From Ruminococcus sp. (GTDB lineage Bacteria > Bacillota > Clostridia > Oscillospirales > Ruminococcaceae), in contig JAJQIH010000014.1 in the NCBI GenBank assembly GCA_021199305.1, positions 12,070 to 56,764 of the forward strand: a stretch of 44,695 nt of DNA. The letters run 5' to 3'. Shown here piece after piece: positions 23,902 to 31,157 of the stretch; within the stretch, counting starts at the first letter, position 1; every line of letters starts with the position of its first letter. Under the pieces are notes generated by a model that made no database searches, had not been told where the DNA came from, and saw only the letters and a program-made list of their open reading frames with translations. The position numbers and the translations under genes are program-made.

Positions 23902-24303
23902 TTGAAAAAGCTTAAAGAAATGAAAAAGAATAAGAAGGGCTTTACCCTTGTTGAGGTTATCGTTGTACTTGTAATTTTAGCTATTATGGCGGCTGTATTA
24001 ATTCCGTCACTTGTTGGATATATCGATAGGGCTAATGAGAATACTATTATTTCTGAAACTCGTAATATCACAACAGCAGTTCAGACATTAGCTTCAGAGG
24101 CTTACGCTAAGGACTCAAGTGCTACACTTGATTATGGTACGGCACCACTTACAGCTGATGAAATTGAAGAGCTTTGTGAAATTGATGTAGATGGCGATGG
24201 TACATTAACGGTTACATTTGAACCAAATTCAGCTAAGATAGCAACTCTTACATGGACAACTGATGGTAAGACCTGTACATATCCTGGATATGATGTAAAA
24301 TAA
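23902..24303 (+). CDS. Type IV pilin-like prepilin
   Basis: A 133-aa prepilin with a class III signal: basic leader (Lys-rich, residues 1-12), Gly13/Phe14 cleavage site in KKGFTLVE, Glu at +5 (Glu18), and the hydrophobic helix VIVVLVILAIMAAVLIPSL. The globular part is short and includes DVDGDGTLTV, which resembles a Ca2+-binding loop. The TTG start at 23902 follows AAGGAGG by 8 bases. No assembly ATPase, platform protein or prepilin peptidase is nearby, so it must use machinery encoded elsewhere. It could be a major pilin, a minor pilin or a pseudopilin. It has its own promoter and terminator. Confidence 0.92.
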   Translation: MKKLKEMKKNKKGFTLVEVIVVLVILAIMAAVLIPSLVGYIDRANENTIISETRNITTAVQTLASEAYAKDSSATLDYGTAPLTADEIEELCEIDVDGDGTLTVTFEPNSAKIATLTWTTDGKTCTYPGYDVK

Positions 24304-24361
24304 TTGAACTAAAAGAGCTGCATATATTGCAGAAAATAAAATTTTTTTTACTTTCAGGCAG

Positions 24362-24390
24362 ACCCCTCGCTTTATGCGAGGGGTTTTGCT
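24362..24390 (+). terminator. Terminator after the pilin-like gene
   Basis: ACCCCTCGC (24362-24370) pairs with GCGAGGGGT (24376-24384) across TTTAT, then TTTGCTG. The T tract is short. A smaller hairpin, CTGCA-TATAT-TGCAG, lies upstream at 24317-24331, followed by a run of T at 24343-24350. Confidence 0.75.
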
Positions 24391-24425
24391 GTGTGTAGAT
24401 TTTTTGAAAAGTGTTGCATAATTCG

Positions 24426-24455
24426 TTGACAATTGTGACACAATATAGTATACTA
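24426..24455 (+). promoter_or_regulatory. Promoter and probable operator of the toxin-antitoxin pair
   Basis: TTGACA (24426-24431), 17 bases, TATACT (24449-24454). The spacer contains ATTGT-GAC-ACAAT (24432-24444) and the -10 lies in the perfect palindrome TAGTATACTA (24446-24455). Both are placed so that a bound antitoxin would block polymerase. Confidence 0.72.
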
Positions 24456-24472
24456 ATAGTGGAGGTGATATT

Positions 24473-24748
24473 ATGAATTTCTACACAGTAAGAGATTTAA
24501 GGACAACGCCAAAGAGCATCTGGGAAAATTTAGCTTCTGACGGCGAAGCGGTTATCACAAATAACGGGCGACCAATGGCACTTCTGGTGGATATTTCAGA
24601 AGGCGATTTTGAAGAAACTATTAAAGCTGTACGTCAGGCGAAAGCAATGATAGCGTTTAATTCTATGCGAACCAAGGCTGCTGAGCAGGGATTTATGAGC
24701 GACGAGGACATTCAGGCTGAGATTGAAGCGGCTCGTAAAGGGGAGTAA
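24473..24748 (+). CDS. Antitoxin, Phd/YefM-like
   Basis: A 91-aa protein with the Phd/YefM DNA-binding start: VRDLRTTPKSIWENLASDGEAVITNNGRPMALLVDI (about residues 6-41 in two pieces of the fold). It should neutralise the toxin encoded 3 bases downstream and repress their shared promoter. The C-terminal half is helical and acidic, as expected for the toxin-binding arm. GGAGGTGAT precedes the ATG at a good distance. The palindromes in the promoter are its likely binding sites. Confidence 0.85.
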   Translation: MNFYTVRDLRTTPKSIWENLASDGEAVITNNGRPMALLVDISEGDFEETIKAVRQAKAMIAFNSMRTKAAEQGFMSDEDIQAEIEAARKGE

Positions 24749-24751
24749 AAT

Positions 24752-25135
24752 ATGCTTGTAGTTATTGACACGAATGTTTTGGTTTCTGCACTATGGTCGA
24801 GAAACGGCGCACCAGCAAAAATAATAAATATGGTGCTGAACGGAAGGCTTATTCCTTGCTATGACTGGCGAATTTTGTGCGAATATCGAGAGATTTTGCT
24901 GCGCCCTAAATTTGGCTTTACACAAAGCGAGGTGAACGCACTTCTTGAATGGTTTGAAAGCTTTGGCAGGTCGGTGGTAGCTGAACCTTGCGAGGAGAGC
25001 TTTATAGATGAGAGCGACAAGAAGTTTTACGAGGTTGCGAAGTTTTGTAACGCAACGCTAATAACCGGCAACATCAAGCATTTTCCAAGCAAGCCGAATA
25101 TAGTTACAGTCAGTGAATTTTTAGCTGAATATTAA
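24752..25135 (+). CDS. Toxin, PIN-domain ribonuclease
   Basis: A 127-aa PIN-domain protein of the putative toxin family COG1569. The first acidic residue is Asp6 in VVIDTNVLVSAL, the central acidic residues lie in CEYREILLRPKF, and the C-terminal part has ATLITGNIKHFP, typical of this group. Such proteins are metal-dependent ribonucleases that act on RNA when not bound by antitoxin. It begins 3 bases after the antitoxin stop. Its own stop is followed by a hairpin shared with aroA on the other strand. Confidence 0.88.
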   Translation: MLVVIDTNVLVSALWSRNGAPAKIINMVLNGRLIPCYDWRILCEYREILLRPKFGFTQSEVNALLEWFESFGRSVVAEPCEESFIDESDKKFYEVAKFCNATLITGNIKHFPSKPNIVTVSEFLAEY

Positions 25136-25138
25136 AAA

Positions 25139-25169
25139 ACGGGGAAGCTTATCTTTTAAGCTTCCCCGT
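25139..25169 (-). terminator. Terminator of aroA
   Basis: ACGGGGAAGCTT (25139-25150) pairs with AAGCTTCCCCGT (25158-25169), a 12-bp perfect stem with a 7-base loop. On the minus strand it is followed by a T run (AAAAAA at 25133-25138 on the plus strand), so it ends aroA. On the plus strand there is no T run for the toxin transcript. Confidence 0.88.
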
Positions 25170-25175
25170 AGTGGT

Positions 25176-26510
25176 TCAAAGTGTAATTTTCCTGATAACG
25201 TCCTCTGAAACATCGAAATACTGAGCGAAGGTTTTTTTGCAGCAGTCGGGATTTAATATGCGAACGCCTGGTACTTTTAACCCAGTCAGCGCAAAGGACA
25301 TTGCCACTCTGTGGTCGTCAAAGGTCTGAATCACGTTGCCTTCAGGTGTTGACGGGTAAATTGTCACGCCGTCAGAATTTTCTGAAACTTTTACACCGAG
25401 CGCTGAAAGGTTCTGAACTATCGCATTTATTCTGTCGCATTCCTGCAAGCGAATGTGAGAAATTCCAGTTATCGTAATTGGAGCGTCAGCAAACGGCGCA
25501 ATAGCCGCAAGCGTCAGCGCCTGATCAGAAAACGACGACATATCAACAGTAAAGCCGCCACTTAGCTTGCCGTCTGGCGCACCGATAATTTCTGAATATC
25601 CCTTGTCGTTAGTAATAAGCTTACAACCCATTTTTTGAAGAACCGTCAAAAACTGCGTGTCGCCCTGAAGCATATCAGAAGTAACTCCCTTGACGGAAAG
25701 GCGAATTCCTGAAATTGCCGCTAAAGCGTAAAAATAAGCCGCCGCCGACATATCAGGTTCGATTTCATATTCACGAGCGTTAAAGCTTTCGCTGCCGGAA
25801 AATTTGTAGGAAACGCAAGCGTCTTTTGCTTGTACCTTCGGAGAACTTCCAAACGCTTTCATCATTTCAAGCGTCAGCTCAACGTAGCTGAGTCCGTGCG
25901 AACCTGTTGCTTCGATTTCAATTTCTTTTTCCAAAGTAGAAGCCGCAATCAGCAGCGCGCTTAAAAACTGCGAGCTTTTGTCGATATTGACAGCAATTTT
26001 TTCAGGCACTGCCGCTTTGCCCGCCCCCTTTATTATAAGAGGGAAATGCCCCTCCTCTTCGGTGCAGGTTACTTTTGCTCCTGCGCTTCTGAGCGAATCA
26101 ATAAGCGGCGCCATCGGACGCTTTTTCATTTGCTCAGAGGAATTAACCGTATACTCGCCGTCTGAAAATGCGAGCATTGCTACTAAAAACCTGGCAGCGG
26201 TTCCTGCGCTTCCGACGTAAATTTCCGCATTTTTGTTGGGAATTTCTCCGCCGCAGCCGCTAATAGTAATATCGTAGTCAAGTCCGTTTTTTTGCGAGAT
26301 AACCTTAAATCCAAGCGTTTTAAGGCACTCGATAAAATACGTAGAGTCGTCGCTTGAAAGACATCCTTTAAGGGTGCTTTCTCCATTTGCCATAGCTGCT
26401 ATGAGCAGCGCTCTGTTGGTGATTGACTTAGAGCCAGGAACGCAAACCTCAACGCAAGCGTCGCTTTTTATATTTTTTAAAGGCTTAACCTCGTAAAAAT
26501 CCTTGCACAT
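25176..26510 (-). CDS. aroA: 3-phosphoshikimate 1-carboxyvinyltransferase (EPSP synthase)
   Basis: Condenses shikimate-3-phosphate with PEP in the shikimate pathway. It has 444 aa with the conserved PGSKSITNRALLIAAMA near residues 25-41 (Lys and Ser bind the substrates), a KRPM motif, DKSSQFLSALL, EPDMSAAAYF and the C-terminal FDDHRVAMSFAL. The motif usually written LGNAGTAMRP reads VGSAGTAARF here, changing the residues around the PEP/glyphosate site. GGAGA precedes the ATG on the minus strand. It is a solitary gene; the other shikimate genes are not beside it. Confidence 0.95.
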   Translation of the reverse strand: MCKDFYEVKPLKNIKSDACVEVCVPGSKSITNRALLIAAMANGESTLKGCLSSDDSTYFIECLKTLGFKVISQKNGLDYDITISGCGGEIPNKNAEIYVGSAGTAARFLVAMLAFSDGEYTVNSSEQMKKRPMAPLIDSLRSAGAKVTCTEEEGHFPLIIKGAGKAAVPEKIAVNIDKSSQFLSALLIAASTLEKEIEIEATGSHGLSYVELTLEMMKAFGSSPKVQAKDACVSYKFSGSESFNAREYEIEPDMSAAAYFYALAAISGIRLSVKGVTSDMLQGDTQFLTVLQKMGCKLITNDKGYSEIIGAPDGKLSGGFTVDMSSFSDQALTLAAIAPFADAPITITGISHIRLQECDRINAIVQNLSALGVKVSENSDGVTIYPSTPEGNVIQTFDDHRVAMSFALTGLKVPGVRILNPDCCKKTFAQYFDVSEDVIRKITL

Positions 26511-26603
26511 AAAAATTCTCCAAAACTGTTTTTAGATATTGTAGCATATTTTCCGGCTAAAAGCAAATGGACTGAAATTCAAGCGGAAAATTTGCAGACA
26601 AAA

Positions 26604-26640
26604 AGTGCAGAAACTTGTAAAAATAAAAAGTTTCTGCACT
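26604..26640. other. Perfect 13-bp inverted repeat
   Basis: AGTGCAGAAACTT (26604-26616) pairs perfectly with AAGTTTCTGCACT (26628-26640). It lies between divergent genes (aroA to the left, response regulator to the right), so neither neighbour needs a terminator here. Read on the minus strand it is followed by TTTTTGTC and looks like a terminator, but no minus-strand gene leads into it. Confidence 0.6.
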
Positions 26641-26653
26641 TTATAGCATAAAC

Positions 26654-26682
26654 TTGATTTTTTAAGAAGTTTGTGCTATATT
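26654..26682 (+). promoter_or_regulatory. Possible upstream promoter of the two-component operon
   Basis: TTGATT (26654-26659), 17 bases, TATATT (26677-26682). It would give basal transcription of the response regulator upstream of the regulated promoter at 26713-26745. A direct repeat TTCAAATTAA occurs at 26681-26690 and 26694-26703. Confidence 0.5.
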
Positions 26683-26712
26683 CAAATTAAGCTTTCAAAT
26701 TAACGATACCTC

Positions 26713-26745
26713 TTCAATCTATCTTCAATCTTTTTCACATAGAAT
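26713..26745 (+). promoter_or_regulatory. Response-regulator box and -10 (autoregulation)
   Basis: TTCAAT at 26713-26718 is repeated at 26724-26729, an 11-bp period, and a -10-like TAGAAT starts 10 bases later at 26740. PhoB/OmpR-type activators use this geometry: tandem 11-bp sites replacing the -35 box. The same arrangement recurs at 28746-28778. Confidence 0.72.
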
Positions 26746-26775
26746 ATTGTGGGAAAAGCTTTGCGAGGTGATATT

Positions 26776-27459
26776 ATGCGGATTTTATTGGTTGAGGACG
26801 AAAAGCGAATGTCGCAGGCGCTTGTTGAAATTTTGCGGCAGGAGAAATACGAAGTTGATGCCTGCTATGACGGAGCTTCGGGACTTGAAGCTGCGCTTAG
26901 CGGAATTTACGACCTGATGATTTTGGACGTAATGCTTCCAAAAATAAATGGCTTTGAGATTGCTAAAAGAGTTAGAAAGAAATCCATTCGCACGCCGATT
27001 CTGATGCTTACCGCAAAGAGCGAATTGGACGATAAGGTAGCGGGACTTGACAGCGGAGCGGACGATTATCTGACAAAGCCGTTTCAGATAAAGGAGCTGC
27101 TTGCAAGACTTCGTGCGCTTAGCCGCAGAAATATTAACTCCTCTGGCGGTGTGTTAGCCTTTGGAGATATTTTGCTTGATGTAAATAGTGCAACGCTGAC
27201 CTGCAGGACAAACAGGCAGTCTGTAAGGCTCAGCGAAAAGGAGCTTCATATTATGGAGTATCTGATTGCAAATCAGGGACAGATTCTGACCCGTGAGCAG
27301 ATTGCTGTAAAAATCTGGGGATATGACAGCGAAGCCGAGTATAATAATGTTGAGGTCTATATGACATTTACAAGGAAAAAACTTGCGTTTATCGAAGCAG
27401 AAACTAAAATAAAGGCCGTCAGGGGAATAGGCTACGAATTGAGGTGCTTTGATGTTTAA
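26776..27459 (+). CDS. OmpR/PhoB-family response regulator
   Basis: A 227-aa DNA-binding response regulator. The ATG at 26776 is chosen over GTG 26749 because GAGGTGA (26764-26770) lies just upstream and the protein then starts at the canonical MRILLVEDE. The receiver domain has Asp8, phospho-acceptor Asp51 (MILDVMLP), Thr79 and Lys101 (LTKPF). The C-terminal winged helix (about 128-225) has LSEKELHIMEYLIANQG and the EVYMTFTRKKL recognition region ending RGIGYEL. Its coding end overlaps the histidine kinase start by 8 bases. Repeats in its promoter suggest it activates itself and the downstream lipoprotein gene. Confidence 0.95.
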   Translation: MRILLVEDEKRMSQALVEILRQEKYEVDACYDGASGLEAALSGIYDLMILDVMLPKINGFEIAKRVRKKSIRTPILMLTAKSELDDKVAGLDSGADDYLTKPFQIKELLARLRALSRRNINSSGGVLAFGDILLDVNSATLTCRTNRQSVRLSEKELHIMEYLIANQGQILTREQIAVKIWGYDSEAEYNNVEVYMTFTRKKLAFIEAETKIKAVRGIGYELRCFDV

Positions 27460-28726
27460 ACGAACGAGAGTGCGAATCGTTGCAGTTATTATGGTTGTTT
27501 TAATAGTGCTGTTTCTGGGAACGCTCGGAATTATCTACGGTTCAAGCTACCACGAGGTCGCAAAAAGCAACGAAGAAAAAATGGAGCGTTACGCAACACT
27601 TTTTTCGCTTGACAATCAGCCAGGCAAGCAGTCGCCCTCGGAGGAAATTTCAAACTCATCTGATGAGGATAAGGATTCAAAAGCACCAGAACACACGCCT
27701 TTGGAGGAAACGCAGTCCTTTCAGCTGACCACATTTTATTCAGTTGCCGTCGATGAAGAAAATACAGCGTTGGCGGTTGATGCAGGACAGTCGGGAGTTT
27801 ATGAGGAATCCGAGCTTGAAGAGGTAGCTCTGAGCATTCTTTCAAGCGGGAAAACCAGCGGCACAGATGGAAATTTAATATATACGGTATATGATAAGGA
27901 TACATATACTCTTGTTGTCTTTATGGACAATACAATCTTCAGCGAAAGCATTTCAACGCTTTTTCGCTACACGCTTATTTTCGGCGGAATAGCTATAGTT
28001 CTGATTTTCTTTATTGCGGTTTATCTCGCAAGGTGTATAGTAAAGCCGCTTGAAAAAAGCTACAGCAAGCAAAAGCAGTTTATTTCCGATGCAGGTCATG
28101 AGCTGAAAACGCCCGTATCGGTGATAAATACTAATTTAGAGCTTTTGGAGCGGGAAATCGGTCAAAGCAAATGGCTTGATAACGTCCGTTACGAAAATGA
28201 GCATATGGGTATACTCGTTGAACAGCTTCTGGAGCTTGCTAAAACGGAAAACGTTGCGGTAGCCTTTGAAACACTCGACTTCAGCCGTCTGGTAAGCGGC
28301 GAAGTGCTGGCACTTGAAAGCGTAGCGTTTGAAAAGAAAATAAATGTAACTACAGATGTTGACGATTCTTTAAATGTGAGCGGAAACGTAACACAGCTGC
28401 GTCAGCTTGTTACAATTTTAATAGATAACGCCATTGAGCATAGCAATGTCGGAAGCGAAATTTCAATAAGCTTAAAGGAGCAGCATGGAAATGTCAAGCT
28501 GTCAGTTGTAAACGACGGCGAAGAAATTCCCGATGAGCAAAGAAGCGAGCTGTTCGACAGGTTTTACAGAGCCGACGACGCCAGAAGTACAAATAACAAC
28601 GAAAAGCACTACGGACTGGGACTTGCCATTGCAAAGGCGATAGTTACGGGCCATAAGGGAAAAATCAGCGTTTCGTGTTATAGCGGAAAGGTTCAGTTTT
28701 GCGTTCTTTTGCCAATTAAAAAGTAA
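27452..28726 (+). CDS. Sensor histidine kinase
   Basis: A 424-aa membrane kinase paired with the preceding regulator. The ATG at 27452 follows GAGGTG at 27441-27446. It has a first membrane helix (about 7-30), an extracytoplasmic domain (about 31-170) with an acidic, Ser/Pro-rich stretch (about 56-88), and a second helix (about 173-195). The HisKA domain has His216 in FISDAGHELKTP. The ATPase domain has the N box (LIDNAIEHS), then DRFYRAD and GLGLAIAKAIV. The sensing domain resembles no family I recognise. The signal may concern the product of the lipoprotein gene just downstream. Confidence 0.94.
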   Translation: MFKRTRVRIVAVIMVVLIVLFLGTLGIIYGSSYHEVAKSNEEKMERYATLFSLDNQPGKQSPSEEISNSSDEDKDSKAPEHTPLEETQSFQLTTFYSVAVDEENTALAVDAGQSGVYEESELEEVALSILSSGKTSGTDGNLIYTVYDKDTYTLVVFMDNTIFSESISTLFRYTLIFGGIAIVLIFFIAVYLARCIVKPLEKSYSKQKQFISDAGHELKTPVSVINTNLELLEREIGQSKWLDNVRYENEHMGILVEQLLELAKTENVAVAFETLDFSRLVSGEVLALESVAFEKKINVTTDVDDSLNVSGNVTQLRQLVTILIDNAIEHSNVGSEISISLKEQHGNVKLSVVNDGEEIPDEQRSELFDRFYRADDARSTNNNEKHYGLGLAIAKAIVTGHKGKISVSCYSGKVQFCVLLPIKK

Positions 28727-28745
28727 AGTACCGATATTTAAAGAT

Positions 28746-28778
28746 TTCAATAAAACTTCAATTATTCTCCTGTATACT
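28746..28778 (+). promoter_or_regulatory. Response-regulator box and -10 of the lipoprotein gene
   Basis: TTCAAT at 28746-28751 and 28757-28762 (11-bp period), then exactly 10 bases, then TATACT at 28773-28778. No -35 consensus is present; the repeats occupy its place. It is identical in spacing to the site before the response-regulator gene. Confidence 0.75.
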
Positions 28779-28809
28779 TGAGCTATCAAATATACAGGAG
28801 GTTTTATTT

Positions 28810-31092
28810 ATGACTTTCAAAAAACTATTAGCAGTTCTTTTGTCATTAGCTTTAATGCTTTGCTGTGTGGCTTGTTCAAGCGATTCAGGCAGCGTAAGCG
28901 ACAGCGCAGACAGCACAGACAGTACAAGCAGCGACGAAAGCAGTGAAGAAGAAGTAGAAGAAGTAAGTGAAGAACAGTTATATATTGAAGAAACGCTGAA
29001 TATTGCCAACAATAGCGAGCTTACCTGGACGTACAGCTCGGACAGCGACGCATGGGTTATGTCTATTGTGTCGGCGGTAGCGTATCCTGAGCTTGCCGAC
29101 TATCAGGGCGTGTCGGTAGCCGTTCCTGGAGCGTATATAACAGGAATTGATACCGACGGCGACGGAACAGCAGACATTACAGCTGACAGCTATTCGGAGG
29201 CAGTAAACGGAACGCTTGTAATCGACAATGATGCATCGGTTACTTCCGAAAACGGACAGATTTATACAGCTCAGACGGCGCCTGTTATAATCAATACAGG
29301 AGCGGCAGGCTACAGCGCACAGGAAAATCAGCTCGCTTCAACTTCAAATTGCGCAAACGGCTATATTAACGTCGCTTGCGGAAACAGAGGAAAGCAGTCG
29401 ACTGCTGAGGATGAAGACGGAAACACCTATTATACAGGCGACGCTCCTGATTGCCTTGTAGACCAAAAGGATGCTATCCGTTTTGTAAAATACAACATTC
29501 TTCTTGGAAACCTACCAGGAAGCACAGAGTATTTTGTTTCAACAGGTGGTTCGGGCGGCGGCGCTCACGCAGCTATGGTTGCGGCAACTTCAAACAACTC
29601 GGTATATTACGACTACGAGATTTCTCAGGGCGCAGTAGGCGTTTATGAGAGAAGCGACGGCAGCTATTCCACAAAGGTTACTATTGGCGATACAAGCTAT
29701 GAAATTTTCGACGGAGTCTGGGGATGTGTTGCGTATTCAGCAATAACCTCTCTTGCGGAAGCTGATATGGCAATGGCATTCGAGTATTATCTGGACGCTG
29801 ATTACAGCTTCAACACAGAGTTTCAGAAGCTACTGGCTCAGTACCTGTCAGAAGAATATATGACATATATAAACGACCAGAACTTAACTATAGAGGAATC
29901 AGCTGTTGGATTTGATTTAAACGATGACGGCGATACTGACGACACAGTTGAACTGACTATTGAGTATGATGAGGATGGATATGCCGATACTAACGGCTAT
30001 GGCGGAACCTATCTGACTCTCTATCTTTGTGAGTTTGTTTCTAATCTGCAATGGTATGTTGACAACCTGGATTATGACGACGGCTGGACATGGTTTGACT
30101 CTGACGGAAATGCGTTGAGCGATGAAGAGGTAGCTGCAATGACTACAGCTGAAAAGGCTCAGGCGTTTATCGAAGGCAGATACGCTCAGGGCTCGTCAGG
30201 CTCCGGCGGAGAAATTGGTGGAATGGGCGGCGGCCCAACGGGCGATTTACCAGACGGAGATTTACCGGATGGCGACCTTCCGGACGGTGATTTGCCTGAC
30301 GGCGGGATTGATATTGATACAGCCGATACCGACAGCGATGCAGTAGATACAGTAACGTCGGGAATGGGCGACGAGGTCGGAACGCCTGATGCTGGAACGA
30401 CACAGGGAACAGGCAGCGGAATTGACTCGTCAAATTACAGTACCTTTGAAGAAATGCTTGAAGCATATCAGTCTGACATCGAAGAGGTAGAAGCAGGAGA
30501 TGAGTACGGCAACAATCAGGTTGAGCTATACAACCCGTTAAATTATATTGGAGCTGATACAACCGAAAATCCGACCTGGACGAGAATTATGATGGGAGCT
30601 TCAGAGGGCGATATGTCGATGTTCTCATCCTTGAATCTTCAGATTGCCTGGCTGAATGCCGGCACAGATGCTACAATAGAATGGCAATGGGACGGCGGTC
30701 ACGTTCCGTCTGAAATTTTTGGCGAATCTCTCTCGCTGACTATTGATACAAAGTACGGCGAATACGTTGACGGAGCTGTAAGCGTTACGAAGGCGGAAGC
30801 AGAGGCTCAGACTACCAACGGCAGCGCAACAGAAGCGACAGGCACCGACCTTTCAGACTGGGTAAGCGTAACTGACGACGGAGAGGTTTCATTCTCTTTG
30901 GCAGACGCTGCTTCTTACAGAACAAGCGGCGCAAGCAAGGCAGTACCTGGTTTTGACGGAATTGATTACGGTCAGGAAACTTACGAATTTGGAAGCGAAA
31001 CGCAGGATGCACGACACTTTGACAAGTACGTTTTGGATGTTCTGACTGAGCACGCAGAAGAGCTCGCCGAGCTATTTAATTCAGAAAGCTAA
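28810..31092 (+). CDS. Large lipoprotein with tannase-like alpha/beta-hydrolase fold
   Basis: A 760-aa predicted surface lipoprotein: signal peptide with lipobox CVAC (Cys22), then an acidic Ser/Asp linker to about residue 55. The core resembles bacterial tannase/feruloyl-esterase-type hydrolases: ACGNRGK, then DAPDCLVDQKDAIRFVKYN, then the nucleophile elbow STGGSGGGAHA with Ser248. Asp601 (ASEGDMSM) and His631 (WDGGHVP) are 30 residues apart near the C-terminus and could complete a triad; His736 (DARHFD) is an alternative. Ca2+-loop-like DTDGDGTAD (114-122) and DLNDDGDTDD (369-378) occur. Four DLPDG repeats (479-498) interrupt the domain. Substrate unknown; a plant phenolic ester is a guess. 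GGAGG precedes the ATG. The promoter carries the regulator box of the adjacent two-component system. Confidence 0.65.
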   Translation: MTFKKLLAVLLSLALMLCCVACSSDSGSVSDSADSTDSTSSDESSEEEVEEVSEEQLYIEETLNIANNSELTWTYSSDSDAWVMSIVSAVAYPELADYQGVSVAVPGAYITGIDTDGDGTADITADSYSEAVNGTLVIDNDASVTSENGQIYTAQTAPVIINTGAAGYSAQENQLASTSNCANGYINVACGNRGKQSTAEDEDGNTYYTGDAPDCLVDQKDAIRFVKYNILLGNLPGSTEYFVSTGGSGGGAHAAMVAATSNNSVYYDYEISQGAVGVYERSDGSYSTKVTIGDTSYEIFDGVWGCVAYSAITSLAEADMAMAFEYYLDADYSFNTEFQKLLAQYLSEEYMTYINDQNLTIEESAVGFDLNDDGDTDDTVELTIEYDEDGYADTNGYGGTYLTLYLCEFVSNLQWYVDNLDYDDGWTWFDSDGNALSDEEVAAMTTAEKAQAFIEGRYAQGSSGSGGEIGGMGGGPTGDLPDGDLPDGDLPDGDLPDGGIDIDTADTDSDAVDTVTSGMGDEVGTPDAGTTQGTGSGIDSSNYSTFEEMLEAYQSDIEEVEAGDEYGNNQVELYNPLNYIGADTTENPTWTRIMMGASEGDMSMFSSLNLQIAWLNAGTDATIEWQWDGGHVPSEIFGESLSLTIDTKYGEYVDGAVSVTKAEAEAQTTNGSATEATGTDLSDWVSVTDDGEVSFSLADAASYRTSGASKAVPGFDGIDYGQETYEFGSETQDARHFDKYVLDVLTEHAEELAELFNSES
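30241..30303 (+). repeat. In-frame DLPDG pentapeptide repeats
   Basis: Four consecutive DLPDG units (residues 479-498 of the lipoprotein) encoded with varied synonymous codons, so the protein repeat has been kept while the DNA diverged. Flanked by Gly-rich (GEIGGMGGGPTG) and Asp/Thr-rich linkers. Probably a flexible insert or linker on the surface. Confidence 0.85.
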
Positions 31093-31112
31093 GCGTGAAA
31101 TAAATAAAAAAC

Positions 31113-31139
31113 TCGCCCACCTGTTTAACAGGTGGGCGA
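31113..31139. terminator. Bidirectional terminator
   Basis: TCGCCCACCTG (31113-31123) pairs with CAGGTGGGCGA (31129-31139), loop TTTAA. The plus strand continues TGTGTTTTC; the minus strand continues GTTTTTTATT. It serves both the lipoprotein gene and the convergent ppdK gene. Confidence 0.92.
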
Positions 31140-31157
31140 TGTGTTTTCAAATTTAAA

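Noticed and set aside
30167-30562. 131-codon minus-strand frame over the DLPDG repeats
   Set aside because: Repetitive Arg/Pro-rich shadow of the repeat region on the opposite strand.
28810-31092. Calling the large lipoprotein CotH-like or a cohesin/dockerin protein
   Set aside because: No CotH kinase motif is present and the DxDGDG loops do not form the paired dockerin pattern; the Ser elbow fits an alpha/beta hydrolase better.
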